A DNA stretch of 64,000 nt. Source: Fomes fomentarius. Lineage: Eukaryota > Basidiomycota > Agaricomycetes > Polyporales > Polyporaceae. Below are positions 55,116 through 64,000 of this stretch, one piece after another. The position numbers were made by a program, and so were the translations under genes. The stretch spans positions 1 to 64,000 of the forward strand of contig JABYQN010000019.1 of NCBI GenBank assembly GCA_022606135.1. The letters are read 5' to 3'. Numbering within the stretch: position 1 is the first letter of the stretch; each line of letters begins with the position of its first letter. A model generated the notes under the pieces. That model was not told the origin of the DNA, ran no database searches, and was given only the letters and a program-made list of their open reading frames with translations.

Positions 55116-58100
55116 CTATTCAAAGTCACTCCGCCACGGCGGCCGGTAAGGCGACCAGTGGCGAGTCTGTTGTGGCAAGACGTCGATCTCTTCGTCGCTC
55201 TCGTCAATCAAAATGTCGTCGTCGATTTCGAATCTCAACGGGCGGTCCAAGCTATTGAGATAGTTCGTGTTGCTGTAGCGATCGGGGCCGCTATTGGGGT
55301 TCGTGAGCGGGTTGGGATTGTTGTTGGGGTTTCGGCGGCCGTTGGGGTTGGGGATTCGGTTGTTTCTGGCGTTGGCGGTGGCGTTGGTGGTGTTGGTGTT
55401 GTTGTTGTTGTTGTTATTGTTGTTGTTTGAACCACTGCCGCTGGGACCGGCGACGGGTGGAGAGGACTCGGACGTCGACGCGCCGCCGGACCGAGGTTTG
55501 CTCACACGCCCACGACAGACAGGGCATGTGCGAGCATTCTTGAGCCATTGCTAAGACGTCGCATTAGCGAATCCACAATCCAGAGCTAAGGAAGATAAGA
55601 AACGTACCTGAAGACAGCCCTCGTGGAACCAATGGGAGCACGCCGGGACGCGGAGGCAGGAGTCGGTCGCCGTATACTGCAAAGATGACAAGGTTCGTAA
55701 GTTCAAGATAACATCAGAGCAGCAACCTGTGAATCGCTTACGTCGTCCAGACAAATCGGACACCGTTCCTCCGTCTCGGTAGGCTTCTTCCACTCGCCAT
55801 ACGTGCCCTTCGGCAGCGACGAAACAACATCCGCAGGCGTCCCACGCGGCTTCACGTCGCCCAGCAGCGTCGACAGCGACAAGAGTCCCTCGTACGACAT
55901 GTCGAACTCGTCGTCCCGCTGCGCAGACATCTACATCATCAGCCCATCACCCAGATACCCCTGACTGAAGTCGAGACACGCACCATATAATCGCCTGGAT
56001 GCCTCCTCCTCAGATGCGGCAACCTGTTCGCAGTCACGTCCACAAAGACCATATCCGGCGGCACATACGTCGGGAGCCTCGCGCGCCCAAACCGTCCATT
56101 CAGCGGTCCTCCACGCTCCTCCCCACGCGCCTCCGCCCGCGACGTCAACGTCGTCAAGCTATTCAGAGGGTGCCAATGGCGCCTCGGCGGCGCATGCGGA
56201 GGAGGATGCGGATGCGGATGAGAGGACCTCGGCACCGCAGAACCGTTCCCGTTCCCTCCTACCTCACGCACGACGGGTCCTTGTCTCGGGCCGATCCCAA
56301 TGTTCGGAGCGGCCGACGAAGAGTTCGCACTCGGCCCCAGATTCGAGGGGGCACCACGAGGCGTAACCTCAGGCAGCGGGACCGGGACTCCGTACCCGTA
56401 CGGCCTCAACGCGAGCAGCTCGCGCTGCGTCTGTGTCGCCCTCCTCCGGGCCAACCTTAGCTGCTCAGAAAGCCCCGCGCGTGCGGCGGTCGTGGCGACG
56501 GATGCCTCATTAGCGCGGTCGAGGCGGTCGAGGTGCAGGTTTTCGCGCAGGTTGCTGAGAGAGCGCTCCCGGCTGAGAAGGGTGCGGGACCTATACGATG
56601 AGAGCATACTCGGCCCCGTGCCGGAGCCCACACTTGACGGCGCAGCAGCAGGCCTGCCTATGAGGTCCAGAAGACGTTCCGCAGGACTCTGCGATTCAGG
56701 CTCGCGCGTTGGTTCCGACCGTGTGCTCCCACTGTGGCTCCCTGTCTCTGCATTGGACACATCTTCCCTGCGGTTCCTCGGAAAAACCGAGTCAAACTGG
56801 TAGTGTCGAGAGTAATTCCGATCGCTTCCTGCGCTAAGGCTAGGTGTGATCGAGCGCGGCTGGTTGCGGTCCAGGATGGGGCTGTAGTGCCTGGGGCGGT
56901 AGGTAGTGATGTAGCGACTCAACAAATCTTCATCCGAGTCTTCTTCGCTCAAGGAATCCATGGGCGAAATATCCGCACTCCTGCGTTCGGGCGCGCTGAC
57001 TCGTTCGGGCTCTGTATGACCACGCGGATTCTGCGATTGAGACTGGAGCGCAACTGACCGAGCCAAGGTTGCTCGAAAAGGCCCGTCGTGGTAGGCATCG
57101 AGGTCGATCGTGCCATTGCGATACTGCCGGGCACGTGGCGGGGCTGCGGAAGGCGGAAGAGCAGATGGAGGAGAAGGAGGACGATGCCAGTGGACTCCAT
57201 AAGTCTGAGTCTGAGCCTGGGGCGGATCGCCCCACGGCGACCTCGGTGTGGACGTATGCTGACCTGCTGAGAACCAGTTCGAAGCCCTGTCCGACGGATT
57301 ATTCCCGGAAGCCCTGCTAGATAGTGAAGTTGTATCGGCCCGGCCACCGTTGAATATGTCCAAGTAAGTGGGCATGGGCGGGGACGGAGGAGACGGCGAG
57401 CGCGCCCGGGCTCGGTGGCGCAGGCCGCTGATCCCATATGACCGAGCCCGTCTATTAGCCTCCAAGCTTGACTGAGGATAAGCTGCATCATAGGGATTAG
57501 TGGCGAACATCTCGTGCTGCGGCACAGACAGGTCAGAGGGCAGCGGCAGTGGAGACAGGTCGAGGGCGTCGTCGTGCGTCGACGTCCTCCGTGCGGGACC
57601 CGACCTCATGAACTCGTCGAACATCATCATACGGCGGGGGGTGTCGAACATGGAGTCCGCCAAGTCTGGCAACTCTGCTCGGGGGCGGTCCAGGTGCTCT
57701 TCGCGTGCAGCTCGAGCCGAGGTCCGGCGGTGAAGCGTGGAAGAAGACGCAGGAGGACGACTCCTGATGGCGGTGTCGTCCAACGCCCCACGGAGAGTCG
57801 AGTAGCTGCTCGACGCAGAAGCTGCAGCCACGGCGACGGCCGGGCGGCGAGCGGGAACGGGCGATGGACGAGAGGTGCTCTCCGTGTCTGCAAGCAGCTG
57901 CACCATGCGCTGCCGTTGCTCATGAACGTCGCGAAGAGTCCGGTCGATAGAGCGTACTTCTCGGGCATGATCCCTACGCCACCAGGGATCATCAGTCGGG
58001 ACGGCAGAGAATGGGGAAGGTCGGCTCGATGGCGCAGGTACAGTGGGTGCGTGAGACCGTCGGCGCTCATTCATACGTGGGGATTCAGAATGAAGAAAGG

Positions 58101-59113
58101 TTGGGTACGAGGACCGGATATCCTCCAATTCAACTGCGAGCATATCATCGTAATCCACTGTGGCAGATGTGAACTGTAGGCTAGTACACTGAAGGAAGAC
58201 AAGTGGCGCACATACCTTCACGATATCCTCCGATTCGCAGAGACTCCTCACGCGGCTCCAAGTCGGAGTTAGTACTCGGGAAGGTGGCATGGGGAGAGAA
58301 CAACGGGTCTACGAAAGCCGGGGGAGAGTCGCGGCCCGTGAGACGGTGGGGACCTGATGTATCGTGGATGTCGGTGTTGAGCGTCTCACGGGGACTGGGC
58401 AGGCGTGGGGGTAGGTCGAAGGCAGAGCCATAGGAGAACGGTGGCTCTGAACAAGTATTGACATGTTAGACTGCAGGAATGAGAAGATGACACGGACCAT
58501 CGGAGGAGGTAGGCATCTGTGCGGACCACGGCTGCCAGACGGGAGATTGAGTGCCTGGCGGGGACTGACGGAGAGCAGCGATCTCTCGGTCGAATGCACC
58601 AAACCGTTCTAGTGTTCTCCGCAACTGGTCAGCACTGTCTGGACGTTCTGGCTGTGAGGGTGCAATTGCAGGTGCGGGTGCGATTGAAGTCGGTCGGGGA
58701 AACGGGAGATCGTCGTCCATGGACGCATCGATACTAGTCTCTGGGGATAATGAGGAGAGTACTTCGGGCAACGGCTGTTCGCCGTCTGCATGTTCGTCGA
58801 CAGGAAGTAGAGCTGGTGAGGCGGCGGTGAAGGTGGAGCGAGCAGAATGGTAGCTTGAATGGCTGCCGCTGCTCGTGGAGGAGGAGACGTCGGATGTGTT
58901 AGAGGATATGAGGAGGTCATCGACCTCGCTGGCGTACGCTGAGTCCGCTGTGTCGTTCCTCGCCCGCTTGTTCCGTTCCCTGCTGCCCGACGCCGCCGAC
59001 GAGGAGCCCAGGGATTCCCTGCGACTGCCACTCGGTCCTGGGCCATCCTCTGGGCCTATGTCGTCGTAGGTGCGCTTGTGGGCCATGTTCTGCGCAACGT
59101 ATGATTCGGCCAT
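55116..59113 (-). CDS. RING-H2 E3 ubiquitin ligase with long disordered N-terminus
   Basis: ATG 59113 (MAESYVAQNMAHKRTYDDIG). A Ser/Pro/Arg-rich, low-complexity part of about 1,000 residues leads to LNSLTTLTSRAEARGE, YVPPDMVFVDVTANRLPHLR and RRHPGDYM. An intron joins to RDDEFDMSYEGLLSLSTLLG, GTYGEWKKP, and a split RING-H2: ERCPICLDD, then LRVPACSHWFHEGCLQ, then WLKNARTCPVCRGR (Cys3-His2-Cys3). The tail has an Asn run (ten or more) coded by a (GTT)n tract on the plus strand at 55395-55430, and ends RSDFE at 55116. RING-H2 proteins recruit E2 enzymes and transfer ubiquitin. No membrane segment or substrate domain is seen. The 5' exon borders near 58290-58470 are approximate. It overlaps duplicated unit B. 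Confidence 0.8.
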
Positions 59114-59317
59114 CTCAGAAGAAGTTGGGTCTGCAACGAGGAAAAAAAGGAGGAGGACAATGTGGTTTGGGACAAGCTGCATGCCAATGCCACTCGCATT
59201 GTGCCTGCTTCCCGTAGGCGCCGGTGAGCACTGCAGGGGCCCAGGGCCTGAGCACAGCAGCTCCTTCTCCTCCTCCTTGTTCTTCTTCATCCCTGTTCGC
59301 ACTTTACGACCTCAACC

Positions 59318-60098
59318 ATGAAGATCTTTTCGCTCGCCGTTGTTCTCGCCCCTCCAAACAAGTCCGCGACGGCCCTGGTTAGCGCATCAGACCTCTCCTC
59401 GTTCTCGTTCTATCAGCGAGGCTCTGTCCAAGAATTTATCACCTTCTTCACCAAGACCGTCTCGGAGCGTACGCCGCAGGGCCAGCGGCAGAGTATCCAG
59501 GAGAATCTGTACACTGCACATGTCTACAACCGCGGCGGAGCGGAGCAGCTTGCAGGTACGTCCATGATATACATCCGCGCCAAACATCAGTTACAATGCA
59601 AGAACGTATCCGTCCTGTAGCTGTCATGATCACCGATCAAGAATACCCCGTCCGACCTGCATTCTCACTTCTGACCAAGCTCCTGGACGACTTCATCGGC
59701 AAAGTGCCTCAGGCATCGTACAGCACGCCCCAGGCCATCTCCTTCCCCGAGGTCAACACCTACCTACAGAAGTACCAGGATCCCAGGCAAGCAGATGCGA
59801 TCATGAAGGTGCAGCAGGAGTTGGATGAGACCAAGATCATACTTGTGCGTTAACCCATTGCTCTCCCCCACTCGATGACATAACCCGCCTTGGCTTCCAG
59901 CACAAGACGATCGAGTCCGTCCTCCAGCGAGGGGAGAAGATCAACGACTTGGTAGATAGGTCGAATGAGCTCTCCGTGCAGAGCAAGATGTTCTACAAGA
60001 CCGCGAAGAAGGTCTGTTTGTCCCTCCTGTCCATGTTCTACCTTACCTCTGACACGTGATTCTACACTTAGCAAAACTCCTGTTGCGTCGTCATGTAA
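59318..60098 (+). CDS. YKT6: YKT6-type R-SNARE (prenylated longin SNARE)
   Basis: ATG 59318 ([20 protein letters not shown]). The longin domain continues with [33 protein letters not shown], and after an intron [20 protein letters not shown] with [20 protein letters not shown]. The SNARE helix LDETKIIL joins by a third exon to [20 protein letters not shown], where the Arg of VLQRGEKI is the zero-layer residue. The last exon gives QNSCCVVM and TAA at 60096-60098: a palmitoylatable Cys followed by a CVVM CAAX box. YKT6 acts in ER-Golgi, Golgi, endosome-vacuole and autophagosome fusion, anchored only by lipids. About 200 residues, the normal size. Four exons, no defect. Confidence 0.93.
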
Positions 60099-61080
60099 CT
60101 TATAAGACGGCTGCTCTCTGTTTGCTCGCTTGGAAGGGGATAATGTTGCACTTGCAATTCACCCCCTTCTAAGGCTTCTTTTTGGCTCTTGTAATTGCAT
60201 CTACGGACTCGCGGCTATCTCTATACCATACATTTCTACCATATGATGCTGATTTCGAAGATCCAGGGTGATCGCCATCTCGCATCACAACCAACACCTT
60301 CTTTCCAGGCGGACTCAGAACGTTCCTCGTGAGGCTGGCTGAGACCTAGCACCGCATCAGAACACATTCGCCAGCACTATAAACCTCGTTGATAGCGAAT
60401 CTGTTCTACAACTCGTGGCGGTGGGATGAGCACTCCTTCGCTCAGGGCGGTCGTTCAGATGTTCAGGCGAGTTCTCTCCCTCAAGGCCAGCTATTCGCTC
60501 ACCTACCCTCATTCTTGTGCGTCCTCTCACTTTACTCCTGTCCCGTCATATTATCAGGGGACCTCAGGGCATGCAACGTTCACCTCTCTTCTCTTTCACG
60601 AAGAGACGTCGGTGAAGGAATAGCAGTCGTCAGTTGTGACACTTGTCAACTTCTAACCGACTCCCGACTCTTAAAGCTGACGAGAAACAACAGGAAGACG
60701 TGGCGAGCTTTGAGTCGCGCCCGCTCGATGTCGAAAGGCGCTATCAAACCCAACGTGGACCTTGACAATACCTCGACACTCACTTATGTAGACGAGCATT
60801 GGGCCAGAGTCAACTACGATGCCGTCGCCAACAACAAGTGCAACTGATGTGAATGCGCAAGTTCCCGCCTGCGTAGAGTGTCGTACTGAAGTAGTACCAC
60901 GATCCTCCTCTTCCCTGACAACCATGTGCTGCGTCTGCTCTCCAGGTCAAGTTAACGTTCAATATCAATGCCAATGAAGTTTCCATGATTGGAAGCTCTC
61001 TGATAGACAATGAGGCATGCGTATGGAGGGTGATACCCTAGGCAGGTGGCGCCAACCTGGCTGGTACGGCGTCGATAAGT
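60099..61080. other. Stretch without a clear gene
   Basis: Open stretches at 60389-60847 suggest a possible eroded exon pair but carry no recognised motif, and the frame choice is ambiguous. Downstream of YKT6. Confidence 0.35.
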
Positions 61081-61575
61081 TCAGGTGGTGGCCTTGACAT
61101 CATCACGCGCGAGAACAACACCCTTCCGTTGCAGAGCATCGCGAAGACATGTCCCATCGGCGTATACCACCGCATAGTAATTGCACGACACCTCCGAGTC
61201 AGATTCCTCCCTGGTGATCGCGCAGCCAAAGTCAATGACGACTGCACGCTGCGGCCACTCCCTGGGTGTGAAGAGTACGTTGAATTCGTTGAGGTCCCCA
61301 TGGTATACACCGTACCTCGGGAAACTCCCGATGGTACGCACGAGGGCGGCACACATCTCCGGGTCGAGCACGTCCTCCGAGATCTCTCGCCTAAGGAGAC
61401 CGCATCGGGGACGTACTCCATGACGAGCGCGGGCAGCTGAAATGCGCGCTCATCCGGAGGTAGCCATGTGCCAACGAGGAACAGTCGAGGCATTGCGGTG
61501 CCCTGCAGTTAGAGAAGGTATGCGTACGCATCACGAGGCGACGTCCTCCCAGATCAGTGTCATCACGCCGACAGC
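61081..61575 (-). pseudogene. Protein kinase-like (phosphotransferase fold) fragment
   Basis: Read leftward from 61575: LIWEDVAS, a one-base shift, RDAYAYLL, a TAA, LQGTAMPRLFLVGTW, FQLPALVMEYVPDAVSL, another frame shift, RREISEDVLDPEMCAALVRT, IGSFPRYGVYHGDLNEFNVL, RAVVIDFGCAITREESDSE and LRDALQRKGVVLARDD, stop. HGDLNEFN corresponds to the catalytic loop (HxDxxxxN) and DFG is intact. This is the pattern of basidiomycete kinase-like proteins of the lipopolysaccharide-kinase/aminoglycoside-kinase type. The N-terminal lobe with the catalytic lysine is absent. At least two frame breaks and one stop make it a pseudogene. Confidence 0.75.
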
Positions 61576-62017
61576 ATGTTCGAGGGCCTGATCTTCCTCG
61601 GTCAGGTGCGGGCGGTGGTCACGGACCTCGCTGCCATCGCTGCGGTCGTCCACTGGATAGTTGTTGTCACCGCCTTCGTGGTCCTCACCAGCATCTCGTT
61701 CCGCGCCCTCGCCACTGCCATCCTCTTCGTCTCCGCCGTTGTCGTCCTCGGGTATGCCGTATATCGTGACAACCATTTTATGCAGTCCCAATTATGGACA
61801 GCGAACTGGGAGGACGACGACTTCCGTGAACGGCGCAAATGGTTTGTCCATGATGAAAGTTGTCAAGGTATAAGTGCGTTCTGATATGGCGAAAGAAATG
61901 TGCTCTCCGAGTTGGAACATGGAGTGGACTTTGATGGCGGGAATTCTCGAGATAGAGGAGAAGTAAGTGTGATGTTCAAATGTTGGTCAACAGCTGGAGG
62001 TTGAACTCAGGTTAGAC

Positions 62018-63617
62018 TTGCAGAAGGAATATCAATTGGATGATGCTGCAGCCGCCGGCGATCTCGGCAGCTCAGACCTTCTTAGAGGGGTGGCAGTGTC
62101 GCCGGCATCGTCTACGTCAACCTGCATGTCATCTTCTCATTCTTCAGAATCAGAATCAGCGTCGTCTTCGTATTCAGAATCAGACAGTGGTCAGTCTGGA
62201 TGGACTTCTATCTATCCGTACACTTCGGAGCCAGGAGATACCTATTGACGGATTTGGTATCGTGGCAGATCATGATGCACGATCGAACGATCTACTAGTA
62301 TACATCGTAAGATTCACGGTGAAGCTAGGAAAGACCGAACGGACGCTGGAGATTCCGGACGCCTTGCGCATGCGCGTTGCTGCCGAAGAATACACCTGGA
62401 AGCTCTATACGTCCGATAAGTTGCCAGCAAACACCTGCGGACTCATGGGGGACGTATGGATCATGGCTCGGAGATTACAGGTCTTTCAGGAGAACATCTA
62501 TATCAAATGTACAGACAACACATGGACTCCCTGGCTCAGGTGGATCCCGCAGGAGAACAAGAAGGGGGAGGGTTCCAAAGAGAATATCCGACAGAGCCAC
62601 CATCCGTGGCTCCATCGCAGATTTCTACAATTTGACGGCACCATCCTCGAATGGAATACAGTCGCGATGTACAAGAAAAGTCTCCAGGCCTGGAACGCGC
62701 AGCGACATGTCGCTTCCGAGCGAAAGTATGAAAACCTCCCGGTCGGATGGATCGCTCGCTATATAGTCGCACGCCGCCACATAGATGCAGTGTCGGGTGC
62801 TGCCAGTGAGGTACCGCAGTTTGCACTTAACAAAGAAAAACCTGGAGCCTTCTCTCACCCTCGTTATTCTCAGCCTCCGCAAACTCCCAGTCGCGGCACC
62901 GCTAGCACTCTTGAATACATGGACAACCCAGGCAAGTGTCCACCGCTTCGCTGAACGACCTTTTCACGCTCACATGCATCCCTGTCTACATTGTCAGTGC
63001 CTAACGTGTTATCGACGGAAGCGAGCTCTACCTCTCTAATACCCAAGCGGGCGCGTTCAGACTCTCTCCCCTCACAGCTCGAGCAGCGTAGCCCCAAACG
63101 GGCTAGACGAGGTGACGACGACATAGACACACAGCGGGACCAAGGGGACCAGACCATCGAGCAATACCTCACAGGCCTCCCTATGTCTCTCGCCCACCAC
63201 ACACAGCTCCTCGCAACGCTCGGGATCACCGATCTCTCATACTTCCGCTCCCTCGCCGGCTTGACAAGACCCGTCATGGACGAGGCGATGACAGCTCTCC
63301 AGCAGCACGGAATAACGTTCCTCGAGTCTCTCGTCCTCCGCACCGCGCTCCACGCTCGCCGCCGCACCTCGGCACCCCACGTCGAGTCTCACGCAACCAT
63401 GGCAGCGTTTCTCGCCCACCTCCACCCTCACATGGGGCGCCACGCGCCGGCGTTCGAAGAGCTCGGAATCGCGGTAGGCGCCATCCCTGTCCTGGCGCAG
63501 CTCGACGGGGACTCGTACGCAGTGTTCGAACGCGCGTTGAGCGCAAAGGGTCTCACCTGGGTCGAAGCGCTGTTCCTGAAGGCGGGAATACAGGAGCACG
63601 TACGTGTCCTCGCATGA
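62018..63617 (+). CDS. Unknown protein with two SAM-like helical repeats at the C-terminus
   Basis: The N-terminus is unresolved: two overlapping frames are open, one Ser/Glu-rich (62018-62245) and one that continues as VADHDARSNDLLVYIVRFTV (62265 on), TLEIPDALRMRVAAEEYTWK and NLPVGWIARYIVARRHIDAV to about 62930. An intron near 62934-62987 leads to an exon with basic KRARSDSLP and KRARRGDDD motifs (candidate nuclear signals). It ends in two related 60-residue blocks: SLAHHTQLLATLGITDLSYF...GITFLESLVLRTAL, and HMGRHAPAFEELGIAVGAIP...GLTWVEALFLKAGI, with TGA at 63615. Both have the Leu-Gly-Ile and Leu spacing of SAM-like five-helix domains. No family is recognised. Confidence 0.5.
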
Positions 63618-64000
63618 GAGGAACACTTCTTTGCCACTTGCCAGCTGGCGGTGCATTGTTCATGTTCTTAGTACAGTACTGTTCATTTAATTGTCTTTGA
63701 TTACATGGTAGCCGTGACCTTGAAAGTCTCCGCTCGCTACCTGTCTGCCAGTTTTCGCTTGACGCATCCCAGGAAGAGAGAGGCAACTCCGGCGTGTCCT
63801 CCTTAGTGACGACACATACATATCTCGGCTACGGTTTCAGCGCCTGTGGCGGGTGAGTACTGAGTCCTCGCTCCTTTGATTGAGGAGTTAAGTACTGCGT
63901 AATTGCGTGAACATAAACTCTGAATTTTGATGTGTCTGATGACATCTGACTGTACCTCGACCTCGCGGGATCCTAGGTTACTTGACCCTCCTCTATCAAT
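63618..64000. other. Terminal stretch without a recognisable gene
   Basis: This is the 3' flank of the previous gene. I see no exon, repeat or RNA gene before the window ends. Confidence 0.4.

Larger units (their letters stand above)
52746..55935 (+). repeat. Tandem segmental duplication, copy B
   Basis: Holds a degenerate copy of the dynamin C-terminal exons (52746-53260), RNase copy 2 and the C-terminal part of the RING E3 gene. Order and orientation are the same as in copy A. Confidence 0.75.

Noticed and set aside
55158..55430. Plus-strand Val/Gly-rich frame
   Set aside because: It is the antisense of the Asn/Thr/Pro repeat in the RING gene tail.
61576..61884. Plus-strand frame with two apparent membrane helices
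   Set aside because: It lies opposite an acidic minus-strand frame; antisense of Asp/Glu-rich codons gives Val/Ile/Leu runs, so the helices are probably artefacts. The kinase-like relic just left of it also reads on the minus strand.
1..64000. tRNA or rRNA genes
   Set aside because: Scanning by eye for TTCRANNC arms and acceptor pairing found nothing convincing; TTC-AA-like words near 45065 lack a cloverleaf.

Overview
The window looks like nuclear DNA of a filamentous basidiomycete, probably an agaricomycete and perhaps a polypore-type wood decayer. Genes are cut by many short (about 45-70 bp) GT-AG introns. The set of families fits: Nrap/UTP22, a P5A ATPase, fungal sphingolipid C9-methyltransferase, RTA1, dynamin, YKT6, RNase T1/U2, Tnp2-type and Harbinger transposases, and Ty1/copia elements. 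Everything is inferred from reading the sequence; no search was run, so the lineage is an inference.

Layout. (1) 0-10 kb is worn. It holds the end of a membrane-anchored WD40 gene, a broken KS-AT-DH polyketide synthase relic with a DEAH helicase scrap, two unknown genes, and the N-terminal half of a Tnp2-like transposase. (2) 10.4-15.8 kb is a Ty1/copia element whose two coding halves lie head to head: gag-protease-integrase on the minus strand, RT-RNase H on the plus strand. It has three LTR pieces, a primer-binding site matching the initiator-tRNA anticodon arm, and a polypurine tract. (3) 15.8-28 kb is AT-richer, repeat-rich and gene-poor. It has two arrays of one 32-bp repeat family, GTAGT microsatellites, a duplicated tail, an unrecognised coding-like relic, a lone copia LTR and a Harbinger transposase that stops at that LTR. 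(4) 28-38.2 kb is conserved housekeeping DNA, with UTP22 (pre-rRNA processing) and SPF1/P5A-ATPase (ER membrane-protein quality control) on the minus strand. (5) 38.5-46.4 kb holds a sphingolipid C9-methyltransferase whose catalytic middle is replaced by palindromic DNA, a WD40 relic preceded by an inverted copy of the RTA1 promoter and exon 1, the RTA1-like gene, and a cyclase-family gene. (6) 46.9-59.1 kb runs from a dynamin GTPase to a RING E3 gene. Between them is a tandem segmental duplication of roughly 3 kb carrying two secreted RNase T1/U2-like genes plus scraps of the dynamin and RING genes. (7) 59.3-64 kb holds YKT6, a kinase-like pseudogene and an unknown gene with two SAM-like repeats.

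The genes do not form one pathway. The most distinctive signals are the head-to-head copia element with LTR ends joined exactly to foreign or internal sequence, the RNase T1/U2 pair inside a tandem duplication, the inverted promoter duplication, and the strand-switching 32-bp arrays. Several genes (PKS, methyltransferase, WD40, kinase-like, RNase copy 1) are decaying.
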